Source of the DNA: Planctomycetota bacterium
Lineage (GTDB): Bacteria; Planctomycetota; MHYJ01; JACQXL01
Length of the DNA: 8,976 bases
Reading direction: 5' to 3'
Assembly (NCBI GenBank): GCA_016208805.1
Contig: JACQXL010000131.1
Coordinates: 1 to 8,976 of the forward strand
Below are positions 5,660 to 8,976 of this stretch, one piece after another. The position numbers and the translations under genes were made by a program. A model generated the notes under the pieces. The model made no database searches. It was given only the letters and a program-made list of their open reading frames with translations, and was not told the origin of the DNA. The first letter of the stretch is position 1; the number at the start of each line of letters is the position of its first letter.

Positions 5660-5665
5660 TATAAA

Positions 5666-5926
5666 GTCATCCGGGACGAAAACTCCGAAAAATACTCATC
5701 GCTCATCAAGAAATGGCGCTCCGGCAACTTCATCGTCAAGGACGGCATCATTATGGAGCGGCGCTCCCGCCGCGCGTTGTATATCATCGGCGCCGGTGTG
5801 CTGTTGCTGGCCGCCGGCGCAATCGTATTCTACCTGTCCGGCCAAACCAACCGCCAACTCAATCAGGTCGCCGGCCTGATTGACCAGGGCCGGGCCTTAG
5901 ATGCGCTGGAACTATATTATAAATAA
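5666..5926 (+). pseudogene. 3' part of the interrupted cyclase gene, with membrane segment
   Basis: The frame continues from the cyclase fragment: VIRDENSEKYSSLIKKW..., then a basic stretch (MERRSRR), a hydrophobic helix (ALYIIGAGVLLLAAGAIVFYL) that should cross the membrane, and a start resembling a TPR-type helix (LIDQGRALDALELYYK) that stops abruptly at TAA 5924-5926. The C-terminus therefore also looks truncated. An ATG at 5615 inside the element is in frame with it and could in principle start a 103-residue membrane peptide, but no ribosome binding site supports this. I treat it as a gene remnant. Confidence 0.65.
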
Positions 5927-5940
5927 ATATCATTTTCCTC

Positions 5941-5968
5941 TTGACGAATATTTTAATCTTGGTATTAT
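5941..5968 (+). promoter_or_regulatory. Sigma70-type promoter upstream of the secreted-protein gene
   Basis: TTGACG (5941-5946), a 16-bp spacer and TATTAT (5963-5968) form a good promoter just after the cyclase remnant. Transcription would start near 5975 and run through a palindromic repeat before reaching the ATG at 6159, giving a leader of about 180 bases. Confidence 0.55.
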
Positions 5969-5998
5969 AAATATAACTGAACTATTGAGCGTAACATA

Positions 5999-6117
5999 GT
6001 TAATGTCCTCTCTTATCCGTCATTCCTGCGAAAGCAGGAATCCAGGCCCCCCGCTTAAAATACTGGATTCCCGCCTACGCGGGAATGACACCATAGAGGG
6101 GTGGGTAGGACATTAAC
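5999..6117. repeat. Palindromic repeat with GTTAATGTCCT ends and GTCATTCC core
   Basis: GTTAATGTCCT (5999-6009) and its perfect complement (6107-6117) form 11-bp ends. Inside are GTCATTCCTGCG...GGAATCCAG (from 6019) and its counterpart CTGGATTCC...GGAATGAC (to 6089), a type of repeat found between genes in many bacteria (from memory). The 119-bp unit sits in the leader of the secreted-protein gene. No clean flanking duplication is seen. Confidence 0.82.
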
Positions 6118-6145
6118 AATATGAGCCTCAATAATTGAAGAATTA

Positions 6146-6153
6146 AAAGGAGG
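6146..6153 (+). promoter_or_regulatory. Strong Shine-Dalgarno fixing the start at 6159
   Basis: AAAGGAGG ends 5 bases before the ATG at 6159. An in-frame GTG at 6153 overlaps this motif and is therefore not the start. Confidence 0.75.
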
Positions 6154-6158
6154 TGGTT

Positions 6159-8135
6159 ATGGTTAAGACAAAATGGATAATGTTCGTATGCCTGATGATG
6201 TTAAGTATTTTTATATTACCCGCTCCTGGCATAAGTAATGATACCAATACCGGTTCATCAGCCGATGAATCACTAAAAGCCGAGATTGAGCAAGAGGTAT
6301 CCCAATTGGCATCCAATCTGGAAGACTTGCCTGACCCATATATTTACTTTAAACCAGATACCACAGGGACAGAAACATTTGAACCAGATGAAACCAAAAC
6401 CATTGACCATCACATCTATTGGGACCAATGCGCCGTTTCCGGATATTTTGTGATGGGCTATGTCCGAACTAATTTCGACCCAGCCATTATAGACCAAAGT
6501 CAAATAACAGTTCAACCTGGATTATTTTCTGCGGCAATAGTCTCATCAGGCCCAGGCTACATTGTAACATCACACTGGTATTTCTTTTGGGGTGAAGAAC
6601 CTATCAACGACCCAGAGGTAATCGCATTTAGCATCTCATTTACAGCCAAACCAGACGGTGGCACAACCAATTTAACCTACGATATTACCGATAGTATTGG
6701 CAACCATCGCGGTTATTTTCTAACTGGGCGTGCGCATGATATCCGCCGGTCACCGGTTAGAGTAGCAATGGATACTACTCCTCCGGTAATAACTATTGTC
6801 AGCCCCTATTCAGGCACCACTTATGACTGGTGCAATATTTTCGTTGTTAACTATACAGCCACAGACCCAGAATCCGGGATTCAAGAAGTATCGGCAAAAA
6901 TAGATGGCACGGCTGTAGAAAATGGCGCTCAGGTCCAAACGAAAAATTTAGGATATGGGAATCACATTATGATGGTAACTGCGGTAAATAACGCCGGTTT
7001 GGAATCTACGGAGTATGTAACATTTAAAGTAATAGTATCTAATGATGCGGTAACAGGCATAATGAATTCTTATGTAACAGATGGTTTGATAAGTCAAGGT
7101 GTTGCACAGTCCTTGGAGGCCAAACTAAAAACCGCTGGAAACTTAGCAATCAATGGTGACACGAATGGCACTACTGGTAAATTGAATGCGTTCATAAATG
7201 AGATTGACGCCCAAACCGGGAAGCATATTGACCCCTCAACAATACCGTTTCTGTTCCAGTTAGCCAAAAATAATGCGGCCAATGCCGCACCGCCTGTGGC
7301 CGACCTGCCTCAAACCCTGCCCTATCTCTTCAAAAACGGAAGTTATACCAAAATAACCCTGTCCTGCCTCACTCAAACCATAGAAATTCCTTTGACAGGC
7401 GAGGCCACCATTGAATTCAAGGAAAGTAATCCGAATGGCAATATCATAGAATTTACGGTGATTGACTCACCTCAACAGACCGTCTCTTTCCAGATAGACG
7501 GTAACGATATTATCTATACTGCTTGGCAAGACCCAACGATACCAACTGCCGGCACAATAGACCTTAACACCGGGTTAGTTACGAAACACATCGCAAATCA
7601 ATTCTCGTTAACTATAAACGGGCAACCATCCGGGCCGTATAGTTATGAAATGGACCTGATGGGAATTCAGCGGTGGCCCGATATTTATACGTCATCTATG
7701 TATATATCCGGCCAGACCACCATCCTCGGAGATGTACCGTTTTTTGCGCACGCAGTTATTGAAACCTCTGTTACAACCAAACAGGAAATGCTTAAATCAT
7801 TCACTGTGATAGCAAATCAGGTATCGCCACATCAATGGAATATTAACTGTATCGCTGAAATAACTCGGTGCGCCTTTAATCAGCGAATACCAGTGAGATT
7901 TAATTATGAATTGGTTGAGGGCGAGCCGAAAGATTGGGATGTCGGTTTGGGTTTAAAGCCACAATTATCAATGACTGAGACTGACGAAACATACGCCTAT
8001 TACTCAAAAGGCGCTTATGTGCTTTATCTTAGAGCATCTGATGGTATACCAGCACAATGTAAAATAAAGTTTAGTGTTATTACCTCAACGGATGATCGCC
8101 TATATTACAGCCGCTCCTTTTCTTTCAACCCATAA
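6159..8135 (+). CDS. Secreted multidomain protein with Ig-like and FIMAH-like domains
   Basis: 658 residues from the ATG at 6159. Residues 1-25 are a signal peptide (Lys3, Lys5, hydrophobic core IMFVCLMMLSIFIL, then PAPGIS). Residues about 40-200 are beta-rich; the stretch FDPAIIDQSQITVQ ... IAFSISFTAKPDGGTTNLTYDI vaguely recalls cohesin-like folds (low confidence). Residues 205-293 form a bacterial Ig-like domain of the TPPVITIVSP...YTATDPESGI...VTAVNNAG type. Residues 295-367 (GIMNSYVTDGLISQGVAQSLEAKLKTA...LNAFINEIDAQTGKHI) are helical and resemble FIMAH-type domains of surface proteins. The remaining 290 residues are beta-rich and not recognised. No C-terminal anchor is seen. It should be exported and may act in adhesion or binding; that is inferred from domain types. 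The DNA is AT-richer than the genes to the left. Confidence 0.82.
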   Translation: MVKTKWIMFVCLMMLSIFILPAPGISNDTNTGSSADESLKAEIEQEVSQLASNLEDLPDPYIYFKPDTTGTETFEPDETKTIDHHIYWDQCAVSGYFVMGYVRTNFDPAIIDQSQITVQPGLFSAAIVSSGPGYIVTSHWYFFWGEEPINDPEVIAFSISFTAKPDGGTTNLTYDITDSIGNHRGYFLTGRAHDIRRSPVRVAMDTTPPVITIVSPYSGTTYDWCNIFVVNYTATDPESGIQEVSAKIDGTAVENGAQVQTKNLGYGNHIMMVTAVNNAGLESTEYVTFKVIVSNDAVTGIMNSYVTDGLISQGVAQSLEAKLKTAGNLAINGDTNGTTGKLNAFINEIDAQTGKHIDPSTIPFLFQLAKNNAANAAPPVADLPQTLPYLFKNGSYTKITLSCLTQTIEIPLTGEATIEFKESNPNGNIIEFTVIDSPQQTVSFQIDGNDIIYTAWQDPTIPTAGTIDLNTGLVTKHIANQFSLTINGQPSGPYSYEMDLMGIQRWPDIYTSSMYISGQTTILGDVPFFAHAVIETSVTTKQEMLKSFTVIANQVSPHQWNINCIAEITRCAFNQRIPVRFNYELVEGEPKDWDVGLGLKPQLSMTETDETYAYYSKGAYVLYLRASDGIPAQCKIKFSVITSTDDRLYYSRSFSFNP

Positions 8136-8148
8136 AAATAAGCAAAGT

Positions 8149-8694
8149 ATGAGCAATATCTGGTTGCTATTTATAATATTGGCCATAGCCGGATGTCAAA
8201 TGTGCGACCACAATTCAACTAATGATATCGTTGATATCGAGCCAAAAACAATAGACGAGCTTACACGTGAAGAAAAAAAAGAACTATTCAACTTGTTGGA
8301 AAAATATATGGAAGAAGTGAAGACATTAGATTCATCATTTGGTTTCAGCAAGAAAAAAATGCAATACTACGAATCATTAAAAACTACCAACCAAGACACA
8401 CCACCAATTTTAGGTGGTGGAATAATATTCCTAATAAATGAGTTTAACCAAATACTTAGAAATGCGTTAACTCAAATTAGACCAAATTATGAATCTTGCA
8501 TATATAATGATAATGAAAACGGGTGCAGTATTTATTTAGTGGACCAGGAAGAAATAAGCCGAATAGAATTTACCGGCCCTTTATCATCAAACTTAAGCGC
8601 TTTCTTTGAACCGCCCCGAATGGCTATCGCAAAAAACGGTATAGATATACTTAACAGCGGAAGGCAAGTCTGTGCGCCAAGTTATATCCACTAA
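8149..8694 (+). CDS. Small putative lipoprotein of unknown function
   Basis: 181 residues starting at ATG 8149; an in-frame upstream ATG at 8074 overlaps the preceding gene and would bury the signal peptide, so I reject it. Residues 1-15 are hydrophobic and end in the lipobox Ile-Ala-Gly-Cys (Cys16), predicting lipid attachment; unusually the N-terminal region has no Lys or Arg. The mature part is acidic and lysine-rich with a helical stretch (DELTREEKKELFNLLEKYMEEVKTL), then GGGIIFLINEFNQIL and a pair of cysteines (ESCIYNDNENGCSIY). I do not recognise a family. It begins 13 bases after the secreted-protein stop, so the two are probably cotranscribed. The ribosome binding site is weak. Confidence 0.72.
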   Translation: MSNIWLLFIILAIAGCQMCDHNSTNDIVDIEPKTIDELTREEKKELFNLLEKYMEEVKTLDSSFGFSKKKMQYYESLKTTNQDTPPILGGGIIFLINEFNQILRNALTQIRPNYESCIYNDNENGCSIYLVDQEEISRIEFTGPLSSNLSAFFEPPRMAIAKNGIDILNSGRQVCAPSYIH

Positions 8695-8739
8695 ATTACA
8701 AAAGATAAACGGGAAAAACGAATTAAACTATATAGTGAT

Positions 8740-8976
8740 GTGGTAGCGGAACAATATGCACAGACTAAATCGCAGATTGAATCAGATGGCAAGACCGTTT
8801 CCGTTGATTACCTCATCAGATATATGTTTCCTAAAGAAGGGGCAGACTATCTCATTAAAGGAAAACAAGGCGTTAAAACCGTCAATGAAAAATATATCAG
8901 AAAATATGAATGGCAAGGGAAAGTTTCCATTCCTGAGGGTAAAGCAGTGTTTATAGAATGCCAGCCAAGCGGAACA
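8740..8976 (+). CDS. Partial open frame running off the window end, unknown function
   Basis: The frame is open from 8695, directly after the lipoprotein stop and in the same frame, to the window edge (94 codons without a stop). The earliest ordinary start is GTG at 8740, without a clear Shine-Dalgarno. The reading DVVAEQYAQTKSQIESDG...VDYLIRYMFPKEGADYLI...KYEWQGKVSIPEGKAVFIECQPSG looks like real protein (balanced charge, alternating strands), but I cannot assign a family. It may be a separate gene, or the lipoprotein's original continuation after a nonsense change at 8692. A 66-residue frame starting at 8756 in another phase is a shadow. Confidence 0.5.
   Translation, partial: MVAEQYAQTKSQIESDGKTVSVDYLIRYMFPKEGADYLIKGKQGVKTVNEKYIRKYEWQGKVSIPEGKAVFIECQPSGT

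Noticed and set aside
5977..6000. CTGAACTATTGAGCG, similar to the left end of the 167-bp elements, followed by TAACAT
   Set aside because: Only the first seven bases and a few later ones match, and there is no partner end; probably chance.
6153..6158. GTG start at 6153 for the secreted protein
   Set aside because: It overlaps the Shine-Dalgarno that is ideally placed for the ATG at 6159.
8756..8956. 66-codon frame from 8756
   Set aside because: It overlaps the longer uninterrupted frame in another phase, which has more protein-like composition and continues to the window end.

Overview
The window looks like chromosome from an uncultured anaerobic bacterium. A ferredoxin:thioredoxin reductase with a C-terminal rubredoxin domain, sitting beside a small CxxC glutaredoxin, is typical of anaerobes. 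The GspE/PilB-type ATPase points to a diderm or similar secreting bacterium. The dense, diverse palindromic repeats and the unusual HU-histidine-kinase-like fusion would fit an environmental Planctomycetota or a related lineage, but that placement is inference and is not proven by any marker here.

Layout. A minus-strand gene (80-1198) encodes a fusion of an HU/IHF-like DNA-binding domain, a degenerate receiver-like domain and an RsbW-type ATP-binding domain. Across a short divergent promoter region, plus-strand genes begin: a stand-alone MshEN (GspE N-terminal) protein with a proline-rich tail (1280-2260), a complete GspE/PilB ATPase (2429-4126), a glutaredoxin-like protein (4200-4475), a ferredoxin:thioredoxin reductase-rubredoxin gene (4548-5236, interrupted) and a fragment of a class III adenylate cyclase followed by a membrane segment (5310-5926, interrupted). 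After about position 5930 base composition shifts to clearly AT-richer DNA. That part carries a large secreted protein with an Ig-like and a helical FIMAH-like domain (6159-8135), a small lipoprotein (8149-8694) and an open frame running off the window.

The outstanding feature is the repeat landscape. Two 167-bp elements (4855-5021 and 5493-5659) have 18-bp terminal inverted repeats, each is flanked by its own 6-bp direct repeat (TAACAT and TATAAA), and each interrupts a reading frame. Removing the element plus one direct repeat (173 bp) restores both genes exactly. They are therefore MITE-like insertions, and outside one 15-bp block they are identical, so they are recent. At least six further palindromic units, from five other families, sit in gene gaps, at gene ends (supplying stop codons) and, in one case, in frame inside the reductase-rubredoxin gene.

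How the genes may work together. The MshEN protein and the ATPase suggest c-di-GMP-responsive type II secretion or type IV pilus function. The glutaredoxin and reductase-rubredoxin would form a ferredoxin-driven thiol reduction pair, now broken by an insertion in this genome unless the element is removed or bypassed.
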